From NCBI RefSeq assembly GCF_022605165.1, contig NC_063073.1, positions 744,001 to 808,000 of the forward strand: a stretch of DNA of 64,000 bases, in the 5' to 3' direction. How positions within the stretch are numbered: position 1 is the first letter of the stretch; each line of letters begins with the position of its first letter. Position numbers and translations under genes: made by a program. This DNA comes from Purpureocillium takamizusanense (Eukaryota; Ascomycota; Sordariomycetes; Hypocreales; Ophiocordycipitaceae). Below the pieces are notes generated by a model, which was given only the letters and a program-made list of their open reading frames with translations, did no database searches and was not told where the DNA came from. Positions 35,293 through 45,875 of this stretch are shown one piece after another.

Positions 35293-35807
35293 CGTCTGTC
35301 TCGTGTGTTTTTCGGCCTGCTTTCCGTATTTGTCCACCCTGCCTTTTTTTTCCTTTTTTCCCCTTTTGTGTTATACTCTCTCTCTCTTTCTGTGTCTACC
35401 CTTTTTTCCCCATTCGGGTCCGACGGGGTTTTTTTTTCTATTGACTCCTTTTGGGGTCGAACAAAGGTGAACCCCCCCTCCCCCCGCCCCCGGTCTGAGA
35501 CGTCTCGCGTGATGATGAATGAGCCCTGTGCGTGTGGGGGGCGGCACGGGCGGGATGACGGATGGGGAAGGGGCGGGGGACGAGGGGGGCGTACGAAGGA
35601 AGTAACTTAGTAGCAGTACGAAGGAGTAACGGTAAGAGACAATGAGAGAAAGGAGAGGGACGGGGAAAGAAGCGAGAGACATGCACAGACTCTAAGAGAA
35701 AGAGAGTGGAAGAGAGAGGGTCAGCCAGAGAGAAACGACAAGGGTGAGCGAGAGAGAGAGCGAGAAAGAGGCCCTCGCCTTTTCTCTGCACACACCCCCT
35801 CCCCTCT

Positions 35808-35830
35808 ATCAATCAATCAATCAATCAATC
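35808..35830. repeat. (TCAA)n microsatellite
   Basis: Five to six TCAA units in the convergent intergenic region. Confidence 0.85.
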
Positions 35831-36421
35831 GAATCACCGGCCACCCCCTGTTATATCTGCTGGTGATGATCTGAGTCCGGGGGGAACACCGTCCCTCCCC
35901 AGCTGGGGAGCGCATACATACCTATTAGTACGTACCAACGAAACGGTGATGGCGGTGATTGCGCGGCGGAGCTGACCGGAACCAGAATAACGCGTGCGAC
36001 AGAAACGGCTATGTGCTACATGTTGTGACATCGAGGACGCCGCAACGACGGCGACTGGTCACAAGGGGGAAGGGGAGGGAAATGTGGAATGCGTCCCGTA
36101 GGGAGAGGCAGAAAGAAGCCTGCCGTCTCAACGTGTTGTGCTCTATGGTATATAGACAGTGGGTGGTGCTGCTCGTGATGATTAAATCCACGGCGAGCAA
36201 CAAGACAGAAAAGGGCAGAACGTGATTGTATAGCAGTAAAGACCTGTAACCCCTCAACGCCGGTGCCATGCAAGCAACCCTCGCCGCCCGTTGCCTCTCT
36301 TCCCCATCCGTCCGTCTGTCCATCCGCGCTCGTCGTTCCGTTCCCAATCATCGTAGTTCATGTGAGAGAGCAAGGTCCTGAAGAAAGCAAAAAAAGAGAT
36401 AGAATAGTCGACGACCATGGC

Positions 36422-38020
36422 TCACGCGACACCGAGCATCAGACTCTCCAGCATGCCGCCCGTTTGGCACGCGACCTGGGCGCGCTCGACCTCGACCTTG
36501 ACCCTCCGGTGCAGGGTGCGGAAGCCCTCGCGCAGCTCGGCCGAGGCGCCGACGTATTCGGCGTAGAGGTCGAGCAAGTGCAGGCCGGCCTCGACGCAGA
36601 CGCTCACGTAGCGCGGGTCGCAGATGTGCGAGCACACCCATTTAATGACGGGCTCGACCGTCTGCTCGTCGCGGCCCTCGAGCGCATCGCGCATCGCGCC
36701 GCGATGGCGCAGCGCGAGCAGCACCTGCAGGGCGTTGAGGGACGAGTGATGCGGCGCCGACCTGTCTATGACCTGGTCGAGGGCGCGGGCGAAGTGGCCC
36801 GTCCGCAGGTCCTTATGCCAGGGGAGCTCCTTCTTGCGCGAGCTGCGGCTGTCGTTGGCGATGATCACGTCGGCACCCTCCCCGGCCAGGTCGAGGCGGC
36901 TGGCGGCCTCGATGCGGCGCTTGCGCTTCGACTTCTTGGCGTCGAAGGAGGCGATGTCGCCACCCAGTAGCGCAGCCATCTCCTTCTCGCGCGCCTTCTC
37001 TTTGGTCGCCTCGGCACCCGTCAGACGGGTGCGCACGCTCAGCACGCCCGACTGCATGCCGACGGCGAGGTGGCGGTCCGTCGACTCGCCAGCAGGATAT
37101 TGTTGGGTGTCGGGGATGACCAGGACGGACAGAATGGGCGACTGATACTTTGTGCTATTGACAACGTTCCAGCCCGTCGTCTCAAAGACCTTGACGTGGC
37201 CCTCGAGGCCGCCGGTGACGAGGCGGCGGCCGCCCGAGGCGAGGCTCATGGACGTGACCGTCTTCTGGTGGTTGGAGATCATGTGCAGGGGCCGGGCGGC
37301 GACGAGGTCGAGCACGCTGACGTTGGAGCCGGCGGCGGCGAGCACGGTGGTGCCCGAGGGCATGGGTAGGACAGCCTCGACGGGGTCGGCGTGCTTGAAG
37401 GTCATGACGGCGGAGGTGCTCCCGATGCGCGGGTCCCACAGCTTGACGGTCGAGTCGTAGCTGCCCGAGACGACCATGTTTGCCGTGGTGCCGGGCATGA
37501 AGTCTGCGCAGCGGACATAGTCGCCGTGGCCGACAAAGGTCGTGGTCGGGCCGGCGGTGCTGGGCAGGTCCCAGAGGCGGACGGTGCGGTCGTCGGAGGC
37601 GCTGAGGAGCGTCGTCAGCTCCGTGGGCGACCACCTTGTCATCCAGACGGGCTGCTTGTGCTCGGTCCACGTCTTGAGGATGGCGCGCGAGTTGACGTCA
37701 AAGACCTGCATCTTGCCCGTGTCGTCTCCCGCCACCAGCACCCTGCCGTCGCGGCGCATCTCGCCGCTGCGCGCCACGTCGCCGAAGCGCGTAATGGTCT
37801 TGACCAGCTTCCGCGTCCGGCTCGAGAATATCTGCACGCGCGTGCCCGTCGTCATGGCGAAGGCATCGCTCGTGCACGAGATGTGCGTGACCGGGTAGCT
37901 CGTCGGCGACGGCACCAGCACTTGGTTCTTGAAGGTCCGCCAGTACCGCTGCTCTGCCGTCACGGGCGACGGGCCCGACGGCAGCTTGAGCTGCGGGAGC
38001 GGTCCCACGGGCGCTGCCAT
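36422..38020 (-). CDS. utp15: U3 snoRNP/SSU processome protein Utp15
   Basis: Single exon, 532 aa, starting at MAAPVGPLPQLKLPSG; the frame is open further upstream (to 38272) but that part is basic low-complexity sequence unlike the family. The N-terminal half is a WD40 propeller (about residues 40-340) with DDRTVRLWDLP, YDSTVKLWDPR and LEGHVKVFETT blades. The C-terminal part (about 395-525) is the Utp15 C-terminal helical domain: LPWHKDLRTGHFARALDQVI, then NALQVLLALRHRGAMRDALEGRD. Utp15 belongs to the t-UTP/UtpA subcomplex in the nucleolus, which binds nascent pre-rRNA and is needed for 18S processing. It is tandem with the Inn1-like gene upstream on the same strand. A KKSKRKRRIE motif is a likely nucleolar signal. 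Confidence 0.93.
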   Translation of the reverse strand: MAAPVGPLPQLKLPSGPSPVTAEQRYWRTFKNQVLVPSPTSYPVTHISCTSDAFAMTTGTRVQIFSSRTRKLVKTITRFGDVARSGEMRRDGRVLVAGDDTGKMQVFDVNSRAILKTWTEHKQPVWMTRWSPTELTTLLSASDDRTVRLWDLPSTAGPTTTFVGHGDYVRCADFMPGTTANMVVSGSYDSTVKLWDPRIGSTSAVMTFKHADPVEAVLPMPSGTTVLAAAGSNVSVLDLVAARPLHMISNHQKTVTSMSLASGGRRLVTGGLEGHVKVFETTGWNVVNSTKYQSPILSVLVIPDTQQYPAGESTDRHLAVGMQSGVLSVRTRLTGAEATKEKAREKEMAALLGGDIASFDAKKSKRKRRIEAASRLDLAGEGADVIIANDSRSSRKKELPWHKDLRTGHFARALDQVIDRSAPHHSSLNALQVLLALRHRGAMRDALEGRDEQTVEPVIKWVCSHICDPRYVSVCVEAGLHLLDLYAEYVGASAELREGFRTLHRRVKVEVERAQVACQTGGMLESLMLGVA

Positions 38021-38571
38021 GTTCGCTACTGCTAGTGTTGCTGCTCGAGGGGTGTTGCTGTCGTGTGGGCGTCTGCGTGCTGGTTTGTATCGACGGCGAC
38101 GACGACGATGGTAAGCAGCGACACTTCGAGGTGGTTGGACTTTTTTTTTCTTTCCTTGTCGATAAAAGATTCGATGCTGGCTGGGTCGCGGAAAACCCGC
38201 CGCGGGGCACCTGACACCTTGCCCGGAACGGACTAGCGTCAGCCCGGCACATGGACACTCGCTCGCATCCATCTCATCAAGTTTCGTGAAGCCTCAATTA
38301 TCCACGATGTATATGATGCGGCTTCGTCAAATCACACATTTAAACGGACTTTTCTTCTTCCAAGCTTCCAGTTTGTTTCTCCCTTGCTCGATTTCAATGG
38401 TCGAGGCTCTTCCTTATGTCTGCGTACACACATGTTCAACATGATTCTAATGCCGTGGCCCCCAAACAGAAACGCCAGTGTGCCCAAACATGCAACGCCG
38501 AGATTGATGATGAAATGTACACGAAAACTTCCATTTCCTGCTCTCGTTCCTATTCTTCCTCCTATGCGCCC
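38021..38571. other. Intergenic region between Utp15 start and Inn1-like stop
   Basis: 551 bp holding the Utp15 promoter and the 3' end of the Inn1-like gene. I see no further gene. A T/A-rich patch at 38140-38160 precedes the Utp15 start. Confidence 0.5.
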
Positions 38572-41360
38572 TCAATATCCACCCCTGCGCCGGGACCTTC
38601 CAGTGCCAATGTCGATTCTCTGCATCTCCTGCATCAGGGCTTGGTCGACGCCGCCGTTGGCGCCGCTCATCACCGGCAGCGGCACCTTGGCCGGAATCGG
38701 CGGCCCCGACGCGTAGTGAGGGTGGTGATTCTCGTTGGGGTAGTCGAAGGAGTGGCCGCGGCGAGGTCCCCTGCTAGGAGTGTACTGGCCCTGTCTATCT
38801 TGGTAGTTATCCGTCGAGACCGGAGCCAGAGGGCTCGACGTGGACGGCGACGGGCCCGGGCCTGCAGACCCGCGATAGGCCTTCTTCTGAAGCCGATTCC
38901 GGCCTCCGTTTGTAGGTGCTGGAGGTGCACGATGATCCTCGTTATAGCCATGAGACGGCGCGGGCAGTGCCGCCATCGACTGCGGCCTGGCGGCCACGCG
39001 GAGTGGCCGGCGACCACTCGGAGGCATTGGCTGAGCCCCTGCCGGCGACGGCCTCGATCGTGGCTCGGGAGACGGCTCCTTCGAGCCCTTGGGTTCGGGC
39101 TCCGGGGCCCAAGACTCCATGGGCAGGTGATCCGAAGGATCAATCTCGCGACCGTCGTGCGTGATGATTTTGTCGTCCGGATGTGCTCGACCGGTGCCAT
39201 CGCCCGCGATATTCGATGATGATACACTGGGGTTCAGTGCGTCGTACGAATCAGGGCCAAACGGGATATCTGACGCCCTTCTAGTTTCTGACGGAGGCGG
39301 AGCCGGGCTGACCGACTTCCGTCGGATCGTGTGCTGGACATTGGGGTTGGGTGAGACTTCGCGTCTGCGGAGGACCATTTGTGTATCGTGGCTTCCCGAA
39401 TAAGTCACTGCAGGCCGTTCGCTGTAGCCTTGCGTGGCGTATGCGTTGGGCGATGTCCCATAAGAAGGCGGTCCTTCGCTGTGGTGGCGCCCCCGAGTCG
39501 GCGTCGTCATTTGCGGAGGGTACCTGCTGTCCCGGCTGTCATATCGACGCTCCTCGTAGATATGTTCGGCAATCTCCTGGGACAGAACCGGATCCATGCC
39601 CGGCGACAAAGAGGAAGGCACATCCGGCGTTCCATAGCTCGGCGAATTTCTCGCGTGGCTTGGTTCGAACTCGCGACGCGGACTCGGGCGATATTGGCTG
39701 TTCTGCTGCGGGTATGTTGGGCTGTTGGAGTAGTCCCTAACCGACAAAGGGGACACCGAAGCTGGAGGCTCAGGATGCTCCTGGTACGAAGCCGAATGAT
39801 AGTGGCCCGGAGGCTGGCTCTGGGGATACGACGACCCACCAGGAGATCGGCTCAGATTAAGGGGTCCAGGGGTCGGGTTTGTTTGAAACATCATCTCGTC
39901 ATGCGAGTTCATCCTGTTTGCACCATGGTGCTTGTAGGGGTTTGCCAGAGGGCCTGGCGGGGATTCAGGGACGTCCTCGACCGTAGGCTGCATCGATCGA
40001 TATTGCTGGTCGTATGGAGCATCATATGGGTGATATCTTGGCGATGAAGACTCGTACGGCGGGGTGTTCTGGGAATCTGGCTGGTTCGGTGACGGCATTG
40101 ACGGCTCGTAAGGTCGAAATGTCGGACGACCGGGATACGACGGTGAGGAGTGTCTGTGAGCCTCGCTCTTGAGAACGTCCTGCCGCATCTGCATCGACGG
40201 CGTGGACTTTTGGGGCGAGGTGTCGTAGCCTCTGTGAGCCAGCTCCTGACCGCCACTGTTGTGCCTCGATCGATGGGCCGGCGGAGGGGGTGGTCGCCCA
40301 TCTTCAAAGGGTGCGGGTTGCCTGGGGTCGTCTCCCGAGGGTAGCTCGTGATGCTCTGCGAGCGGCGAGGGTTGCCGCCTGGGCGATGGCTGGTCGTAGG
40401 GCGAGGCAGGCGTGCTCTGCCCATATCCCCGTTCCTCGATGGGACGAGGCGGCGTGTGACTATCGAGAGATGCTCGAGCCCGTGGCACTCGAGGTCCATC
40501 CACCCGGCCACTCGAATATCCCGACTGGGGTGAGGGCGAGTAATGGTCCGGATATGGTCGAGACGCAGGCGGGGGTGTGTTGTATTCCACTGCCTGCAGT
40601 GGGGACTGCGTCGGAACGAAGCCGGCGTGCGAAGCAGACTTGCCGTGCGAGCGAGGAGGCGTGTGGTGGTGGCTCTCGGCGGGCAACGGGGCGGACGCAG
40701 GTGGCGGGGGGGCCTCGCCCGTCACGGGATCGGAAGGCAACGGCCGCCGCTTGACGGGCGTGGTTTGCCTCGATGAGGCGGCCTCTTGCTCAGACGGCAG
40801 AGACTGGCGAGCTCTCACGGGTAGCTTCTCGGGCTTGGGCCTCGTGTCGTAGTATGTGATCTCGATCCGAATCTCGCCGGCATACTTGCCCCGATATGTC
40901 AGACTCTGCCACATATCGCTCTGGCCGCCGCCAGGGACAACGATGGCCTTGAGGTCAACCCAGGCCTCTCCTATCAAATCCGTCTTCTTGTCATCGTTGA
41001 ACACGGATACCTTGAGCTGGTAGTAGTCGGGCGAGTCGTGAACGGTGAAGCGAAGTTCCTGGTCCCTGAAAGAGCGATGTCAGCTTGGGGGGAGTTGCTG
41101 GGGGCGGATCACGCGGGAACGGACCACTTGGGAGTCTGGCCACCGCGAATGTCCGTCGACGTCTTCTTTGCTTCCTTGCCGAGCCTGGCAGCGCAATATG
41201 GGTCTTGTTTGCCAATTGTCTTGCGGTTGGGTAGGTTCTTGGCGCGGTCGACAATGGCGACGAGGGTCCCGATGATGGGCCCGTCGACCGTCATGTCGGC
41301 GAAGATGCCGGCCGTGTGAGCGCCATTGAGCAGAGAGTACGTCTTTGACTTTGTCGACAT
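38572..41360 (-). CDS. inn1: C2-domain cytokinesis protein (Inn1/Fic1-like)
   Basis: Exons 41125-41360 and 38572-41065, 909 aa. The intron is 59 nt with an unusual donor GTCCGT, a CTGAC branch and acceptor TCAG; it splits the codon for W79 of TPKW. A C2 domain fills about residues 25-145: GTLVAIVDRAKNLPN, GKQDPYCAARLG, TPKWDQELRFTV, LIGEAWVDLKAI, GEIRIEITYYD. The remaining 760 residues are disordered, rich in Pro, Ser, Tyr and His, with many PxxP-like runs and a basic C-terminus (GRSRRRGGY). This is the layout of yeast Inn1 and fission-yeast Fic1, which link the actomyosin ring to membrane ingression and bind SH3 proteins (Hof1/Cyk3) through Pro-rich tails. Filamentous-fungal members have long tails like this one. 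Confidence 0.88.
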
Positions 41361-43232
41361 GGCGCAGGCTTCGGGGAGGTCGTTGCGAGGGGAGCAACGA
41401 CCGGCGGGAAGTCGATGTCGATGCTTTGTTTACATGGGCGGGTCGAACGGTGCGCTGAGGTCGATGGTGAAGGTGAGGGAATCTTATTCCCGACAGCGGC
41501 GGTTGGTGAAAAGAATGACAAGAGGCAGAATGAGAGCGAGAGAAGGTCGGAAACGGACAAGACAATGGCGTCGTGCGCCGTGCAAATCCGGGGCGAAGCG
41601 GAACAATGGGGGAGAGACTGGAATGCAAATGCAAGAAGGAGAGAGGCAGCTGCATGGCGGGTGACGCCTTGTTTTGCTTTCCGCCCACTCACGATTCGCC
41701 CAGCGTCGGCAGGCGGCTGGTGGTTGGGGGGGGGGGCGCCAGCTCCGCATGCGGGAGTGGGTGTTCCATCCATGGATCGATCCGCCGGCCACTAGCGCGC
41801 AGGGCTGCCCTGCGCTTGGGTGCTCTTGGTGCTGGAGGTACGAAGTACTACGAAGCACAGGCCACGGGGGCCCTGGGGCGTCCGCTGAAGGTGCCGCCCC
41901 GGGCTCCCCGCCGAACTGCGGTCGGGTCGGGTGGCTGGGCGGGCAGGGCAGCTTGAGCAACGGCCGCGCAGAAAAAACCGGGAGGTTGGCGGCCCTGCAC
42001 CCCTGACACGGTGGGGCTTCAGGCAGCTTTCGGCCCCGTTGCTGCAAGGGGTCGGATTGACGTTCTCCAGGGCTCGACCTTACAGTGGATGAGTACTAAC
42101 CTTGGCGGACTGATGCTCTGGGGGAGAGGGCGACTCGTCCTCAGCTAGCCCCGTGTGTTATTGGGTTGCCTCGGCAGCCTTCCATTACAAGCTGAAAAAA
42201 CAGAGCACCCAACTAGGTTTTGGCTGCGACATAATAAGGTTCCAGCAATTTTACCTACTCTACTACTCGACATCCTCCCTGCGAGTTGGCCGACCTCTAG
42301 CACGGCGGCACGCACACGTACGTAGTAACTAACTTAGTATGAACACGGCTTCGTATTCCGTGCGACAACCCCCCCGCCGCTGCTCGATCGGCCGGCCCCC
42401 TCGTCTTACTTGCGGCCACAGCCCCCGGAAGGACGACGCTGTTGACGACGACTCCCCCCACCAAAGCCATGCGCTGACGTCGCGTCCACGCCGGCGCGGC
42501 ACTCCATGCGAATGCACACGCGGGTCGACAAGCATATCCCTGATTCCATGCGGATCTTGGGCGTCCAACAAGCCAACGGCGGGACCAGGCCAGAAACATC
42601 TCCGATCGCTGTGCACCACCGTCTCGCCTTCCAAAGCGTGCTTGGCAGTGTGAGCCCGGGATGCAAGGCATTGATGGGAAAATCGGCCGCTTGGTCGCAA
42701 TCGGCTCGGCAATCACCCATGGCAAGAATCGCGCCGGTCCACAACGGGCAGCAATGGCTCGAGAGAAACGGTCCGGAATCAAAGTGTCGCGGCGGGGTCG
42801 GCCAACGTGTCGGGGTCTAAGACACGATGCCCTTTTCCGTCGCCATGGGTGAATGTCTCGTCCGCGAAGACACAGTCAGGGTCCTGGCATCATTCCGGCA
42901 TAGCACCAGCCAGACCAGCTGCCCAGTCTTGCCTGTGTCCGCGTCGGAGCTCCTTTGGCAGCATGAATGACCTCATAGCATGCCATCTGCCAAGCCCGCG
43001 CAATGGCTCGCCGGAACTGACCTGTGCGCAAGCCCTTGACAGAATGACGCAGATGGTTGCTTTAAAAGTATGGCTGGGAGTGGCCGCCACGAAAAATCAC
43101 TTGCTCGCGCCGGGAGCCACGCCAGCTCACCTTGGTTGCTTCTTGTGATGCACAGCTGGCAGATCCAAAACGACGTGCTACTGCAGAGGGGCGAGAGAGA
43201 GCAGAGACCGGGGGAGAGGTCTATTATTGGAA
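41361..43232. other. 1.9-kb intergenic region, no gene seen
   Basis: Promoter of the Inn1-like gene on the left, 3' flank of the reductase on the right. It holds G11 at 41726-41736 and some TAG/TAC words near 42230-42340. Frames here are short and without domain character. Confidence 0.5.
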
Positions 43233-44048
43233 CTACCAGTCGCAGCTCTTGCCGAGCAACTCGGCCAGCTCCTCCAGATGCTTCTTGTCTAGCTCGTCGA
43301 AACCATTCAAGGCCGCGCAATCCACATCGATGATGGCCACCACCTTCTTCTTGCCGCTCCCGTCCGTGTCGGCCAGGATGGGCACGACAATCTCGCTCTT
43401 GCTGTCGCCGTCGCAGGCGATGTGGCCCGGGAACCGATCCACGTCGGCCACCAGTTGCGTCTGCCGCGTGGATGCCGCCGTGCCGCACACGCCGCGGCCA
43501 AAGTCGATTGTCTGGCAGGCGACTTTGCCCTGGAACGGGCCGAGAATGAGCTGTGGCTCCGAGGACGACTTGTCAAGAACGTAGAAGCCTGTCCGGGTCA
43601 GCCGTCTGGGGGGGGGGGGTGTGGACGGGGAAGGACTCCCGCATATGCACGCTCACCTGCCCAGTTCACCGCGTTACTCGGAGCCGGCAAGCTCTTGTAG
43701 GCGTGCCACAGTAATGAGGCGGCGTTGGCGAGGTTGCTGGATCACTAGGTGTCAGCCGTGTCGGAGCCATCATCGCTTGCGACGGTCGGATGGCTTACCA
43801 GACCTGCCCGTCCTGTTAGCCACGAGGTGAAGTATGAAGTAGCCGTCTTGTCTTGGTGTGTGCATTATGCTTGTACGAACCCAATTGCGCTGCCCTGTGC
43901 AGAGTCCCTCCGTCTGGAGCAGCACCTGCTCGTAGGCGTCGTCCTTGGTGACGTCGTCCGCAAAGTTGGACGCATCGGCGTGCACCTGTTGGGTGTCGGT
44001 CAGTAGGGCTCATCACCGAGATACCTTGTCCAGACCGAGACGCACCAT
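43233..44048 (-). CDS. Free methionine-R-sulfoxide reductase (GAF domain)
   Basis: Five exons: 44025-44048, 43881-43985, 43799-43803, 43657-43736, 43233-43588; 189 aa. Exon 3 is only 5 nt (GTCTG), required to join ...GQRNW to NLANAASLLWHAYKSLPAPS in frame as VC. The GAF domain covers nearly the whole protein: HADASNFADD, NAVNWAGFYVLD, LILGPFQGKVACQTIDFGRGVCGTAA, HIACDGDSKSEIVVPI. The three catalytic/resolving cysteines of the family are present (VACQ, GVCGTA, HIACD). The enzyme reduces free Met-R-sulfoxide with thioredoxin, in antioxidant defence (yeast YKL069W family). Intron donors are GTATCT, GTTCGT, GTAAGC and GTGAGC. Intron 4 contains a C12 run in the transcript sense. It is divergent from the LETM1-type gene (678 bp). 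Confidence 0.88.
43799..43803 (-). other. Five-nucleotide micro-exon
   Basis: GTCTG between two introns of 77 nt (43804-43880) and 62 nt (43737-43798). The upstream intron ends CTAAC...GGGCAG with the branch A about 12 nt from the acceptor; the downstream intron starts GTAAGC, with CTGAC about 15 nt before its CCAG acceptor. Direct joining of the flanking exons cannot keep frame. The alternative is a 14-nt exon (43799-43812) that would insert DGQ, but its acceptor overlaps the branch sequence. Confidence 0.7.
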
Positions 44049-44726
44049 GGTTGCGGCTGTGGATGCTTAACGTATTCCAAGGCGGTTTTCGATTGTGTTT
44101 CTTCTCTTCACCGTCTCATTCGTACCGGCCGGCGGTATTTCTTTGCCTCATAAAGTGAGTATCTGGGGCTCTCTTTGTTGAGACGATTTTTTCTCAAAGA
44201 GGTCAAAATGTTCTGGCGTATCGACGATTAGTCACCGCAATAAAGACGGTTGCTGCAAAGTCCACCTGCCCTGCCCCGGCATGGCGTGCTCTCTGTGTGT
44301 CACGCATTGCAGCAGCAGCAGCAGCAGCTCCATTCCATGCCTGGGTCCCGCTGCGTCACCTAAATAAATAAATTCGGGGACGGTGCAAACTCTCGGCAGT
44401 TCTTCTTCCTTGGCGAAATCAGACCTAGCCGACAGGGGAATGCAGACAGCAGGGACCTTCCAAATAGTATATAAAAGAGAATCCGGTAGGAATTCTGGAC
44501 ATGTCCACTCGCACGTTCTTTTTCGTTGAGAGCCCGACGTCGCATCGAGGCCCCAGGCGCTCGTCGCACCGATGGAAGCCACAGGAGGCGCAGGCGGGCC
44601 GCCTTGGTGCTGACCAATGACGCACGCGACTCGGAACAGCAGCTGTGGCAGCTCGCTGCCACTTTTTCCTCGACGGACCGCAACCTCCAAGGGCCGACCA
44701 TCGTAGCATCGCACAACGAACCGGCC
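44049..44726. promoter_or_regulatory. Shared divergent promoter, reductase / LETM1-type gene
   Basis: 678 bp between divergent starts, with a TATA-like TATATAAAAG at 44468-44477 in the LETM1 direction (250 bp before its ATG) and a (CAG)n run at about 44310-44330. Confidence 0.45.
44468..44477 (+). promoter_or_regulatory. TATA-like box upstream of LETM1-type gene
   Basis: TATATAAAAG lies 250 bp upstream of the ATG at 44727, a plausible core promoter given a leader of about 200 nt. Confidence 0.4.
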
Positions 44727-45875
44727 ATGAGCTGCTCCCGCATAGTGTGGCGGCAACAATGCGCGCTTCACGGCCGCAACAATGGCCTCGTTCCGGGTCA
44801 TCTGCTGTCCTCTCTCCAACCCCGTGCCGCCGCAGCTCCGAGGCGGCTCGCGCACAATGATGCGCGCAAATCGCCGCCCTCCCCATCGCGGCCGCCGCGA
44901 TCCTCGAACCCGCTGCTCAACCCCCCCGCGTCGACGCGCCCCCCGCCTCTGATGGTCCCCGAGCGAAGCACGTCCGAGTCGACATTCCAGTACTTCTTCC
45001 AGCTGGGCAAGGGCTATTTGCGGTTCTACAAGGACGGGCTCAAGGGTGTGTGGACGAACCGCCACCTGCTCCGCGAGAAGCTCGCGCGCACGCCGACCGA
45101 CGACCGCCCGTCCATCTGGCGGCCGTCGTACGTGCCCAAGACGTTCTCGCGCGCCGACTGGGTCCTTCTATGGCGCGTACGGCACGATCTGCTGCGTCTG
45201 CCGCTCTTTGGGCTCATGCTCGTCGTCATCGGCGAGTTCACGGCCCTCGTCGTCGTCTACGTCGACGGCGTCGTCCCCTACACGTGCCGCATCCCCAAGC
45301 AGATCGCCAAGGGGCTGCAAAAGGCCGAGGACCGCCGCCGTGTCGCCTTTGACGAGCTCGAGGCGCGGTTCCCGCACGGCGTGCTGAGCCCGCGGGTGAC
45401 GCCCGGCGTGGCGCGCAGTCACGTCCTCCGCAGCCTGCACCTCGCGGGCACCATGTGGGATAAGCTGGGCTTTATGCCCCCGGGGATGTGGCAAGTCAAG
45501 GGCCGCTTGCGGATGGCGTTCCTCGAGGGCGACGACCGCAACCTCATTGAGGATGGCGGGCCGTCGCAGTTGGTGCCCGAGGAGCTGAGGATCGCGTGCG
45601 CGGAGCGAGGCATCGACGTCGTGGGCAAGAGCGAAACGGAGTTGAGGGGCATGCTGGGCGACTGGCTCCGGCTGACAGCTGCCGAGGATATCACAGAGCG
45701 GCGGCGGCGCATAGCCACGCTGCTGTTGACAAGGTACGTCTTCTGAATCCCGTGTCCGTAGCCGGCTCAGAGAAGCGTGCAGATATTGGGCTAACGTTTT
45801 TGTGTGATGCCTTCCTGTAGGTCGGAGCACTGGCCGCAGCAGCGTGACTTTGCGGTTCCCGACTGGGAGCTGTAG
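44727..45875 (+). CDS. LETM1-domain mitochondrial inner-membrane protein
   Basis: Exons 44727-45733 and 45821-45875, 353 aa; donor GTACGT, acceptor GTAG. The start is chosen at the Met that begins an Arg-rich, acid-poor mitochondrial presequence (MSCSRIVWRQQCALHGRNNG...). The frame is open further upstream but without the family's character. A Pro-rich linker (about 48-76) leads to the LETM1 domain: YFFQLGKGYLRFYKDGLKGVW, then the single membrane helix LLRLPLFGLMLVVIGEFTALVV (about 155-180), where RLPLF...GEFTxLVV is the family signature. The matrix ribosome-binding-like helices follow: VLRSLHLAGTMW, then VPEELRIACAERGID. LETM1 proteins work in K+/H+ exchange and in insertion of mitochondrially translated proteins. 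The fungal members are Mdm38 and Ylh47; this protein is shorter than Mdm38. Confidence 0.88.

Larger units (their letters stand above)
33852..36421. other. 2.6-kb convergent intergenic region, low complexity
   Basis: No gene seen between two convergent stops (transcription factor + and Utp15 -). It contains TGCTGCGTG/GTGT repeats (35163-35222), a (TCTGTC)n run (about 35255-35292), CT- and T-rich tracts to 35450, a GAGA-rich zone (35630-35770) and (TCAA)n (35808-35830). Confidence 0.6.

Noticed and set aside
38021..38272. Upstream extension of Utp15 by 84 codons
   Set aside because: Family members start at the MAAPVGPLPQLKLP-like sequence; the extension is basic low-complexity promoter DNA.
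43799..43812. 14-nt version of the reductase micro-exon
   Set aside because: Frame is kept, but its acceptor CTAACAG overlaps the best branch-point sequence and the extra DGQ does not fit the family at this point; listed as the main alternative.
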